From Buchnera aphidicola (Sitobion avenae) (GTDB lineage Bacteria > Pseudomonadota > Gammaproteobacteria > Enterobacterales > Enterobacteriaceae): a stretch of DNA of 64,000 bases. The notes under the pieces were generated by a model, which had not been told where the DNA came from, did not search any database, and was given only the letters and a program-made list of their open reading frames with translations. Where the stretch lies: positions 124,001 through 188,000 of the forward strand of contig NZ_CP034855.1 of assembly GCF_005082585.1 (NCBI RefSeq), given 5' to 3'. Numbering within the stretch: position 1 is the stretch's first letter; the number at the start of each line of letters is the position of its first letter. Below are positions 63,195 to 64,000 of this stretch, piece by piece. Both the position numbers and the translations under genes were made by a program.

Positions 63195-64000
63195 ATGTCA
63201 TGTGTCATTAGGTTAATACCCTTAGATGAAGATGTTGGTTTAACTTCAATTAGTTTAAGCATGATTCATTTTTTTAATAAAAATAAATTTGAGAAGAAAC
63301 CTGTTCAATCTATATTATATTTTTTTTGTATAAAAAAATCATTAGATGATACATTATTCATTATCAATAAAAACTTTTTAAAAACTGTTTCTACAGTAGA
63401 TAATATAGATTTTTCTCAAATCCTTTTTAATTCTCCTGAATATTTTTTTTTATTAAATAAAATTTCTGATCAATGCCGTAGTAGTATGCATCTATATGAA
63501 GTTATTTTAATTGAAGGCATGAGTAATATTTATAGCAAATTTAGAAGATACGTCCCTAGAGTATATTACAAAAAAAGAAAATCAAATAAATTTATTTTTG
63601 AAACAGAAAAATTATAGGAATATTTTAGGTGTAATTTTCAATAAAATAAATTCTCCTTTTATAGAAAAAAATATGATTTTATAAAAAAACTAATGTATTT
63701 AAAGAAAATAAAACATAGAAAAGAAATGATTAATATAAAAAAAGTATTTAAAAATAATTTTTTTCAATTATAGCAGGTGTACCTTGGAATAAAAAAATTA
63801 TAGAAACATATGTAATAGATATTTATAATTTTTTAAATATACAATATATTAATTTAATTTTAAAAAATACTCGTGTTACAAAAGAAATAATTATATTTGA
63901 TGAAGGTTGTCTAAGTATATCAAGTAAAAATTATTCAAGTACTTTAATAATAGTTTCTTTTAGTCGTTTAGATGTTTTGATAGATTTTGTTAATGCTAAT
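63195..64000 (+). pseudogene. pta: Phosphate acetyltransferase, N-terminal region deleted and frameshifted (runs off window)
   Basis: Starts at ATG 63195 with MSCVIRLIPLDEDVGLTSIS (E. coli MSRIIMLIPTGTSVGLTSVS) and is recognisable to VILIEGM. After about 63535 roughly 20 codons are missing and similarity resumes in another frame (63547-63670: EDTSLEYI, RNILGVIFNKINSP), then in a third frame from about 63752 (IAGVPWNKK ... INLILKNTRV, matching E. coli GAVPW...TIINEGDINTRRV) that stays open to the end. So at least two frame changes and a deletion lie in the N-terminal regulatory domain. The C-terminal catalytic domain is outside the window and could still be intact. Confidence 0.85.

Overview
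The window is a strongly AT-rich, gene-dense stretch of a reduced gammaproteobacterial genome. Protein sequences read as slimmed-down Enterobacteriaceae orthologues, and gene content and order (tyrS-sufA-ydiK-aroH-thrS ... dnaK-nuoA-N-alx-folC ... ackA-pta) match Buchnera aphidicola, the obligate aphid endosymbiont. I see no tRNA or rRNA genes, insertion sequences, prophage, CRISPR array or other mobile elements. The assignment to Buchnera is inference from gene order and protein similarity recalled from memory; no search was run.

Layout. 1-13545, mostly plus strand: tyrS (3' part), sufA (minus), ydiK, aroH, then the translation block thrS-infC-rpmI-rplT-pheS-pheT-ihfA, then queA-tgt-yajC. 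13615-16600: glyQ-glyS on minus. 16601-17483: the largest non-coding stretch. 17484-22732: nfo, rplY, yabI (minus), surA, rsmA, apaH. 22755-34043: a long minus-strand run, read as ribF-ileS-lspA-ispH-dapB-carA-carB-folA. rpsT (plus) follows, then dnaK-dnaJ (minus) with a clear heat-shock promoter. 38042-53046: the complete respiratory complex I operon nuoA-N with fused nuoCD. 53109-64000: alx, folC, cvpA, prs and ispE (minus), prfA-prmC, sirB1, nadE (minus), ackA and a decaying pta.

Function. The genes supply protein synthesis (five aminoacyl-tRNA synthetases, IF3, L35, L20, L25, S20, RF1 and its methylase), host-relevant amino-acid synthesis (aroH for aromatics, carAB for arginine and pyrimidines, dapB for lysine), cofactors (FAD, NAD, folate, isoprenoids), protein folding (dnaKJ, surA), and NADH oxidation by complex I. 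Compared with E. coli order, genes have been excised between neighbours that remain colinear: pdxA and apaG, fkpB and rihC, dedD, lolB and hemA, sirB2, secDF, btuC.

Notable observations. No new multi-gene system is visible; the interest lies in decay and rewiring. (1) queA, ispE and cvpA are each split by a single-base shift inside a 9-10 nt A/T homopolymer, and nuoE may have a fourth case at its 5' end. (2) The editing sites of ThrRS and PheRS are degenerate, whereas the IleRS editing site is intact. (3) pta is deleted and frameshifted in its N-terminal part beside an intact ackA. (4) The preQ1-contacting glutamine of Tgt is replaced by histidine. (5) A Phe/Tyr-rich leader ORF with a hairpin-terminator pair precedes pheS, like the E. 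coli pheM attenuator. (6) Several genes use non-ATG starts (infC ATT, rpsT TTG, carA TTG, possibly ispH CTG).
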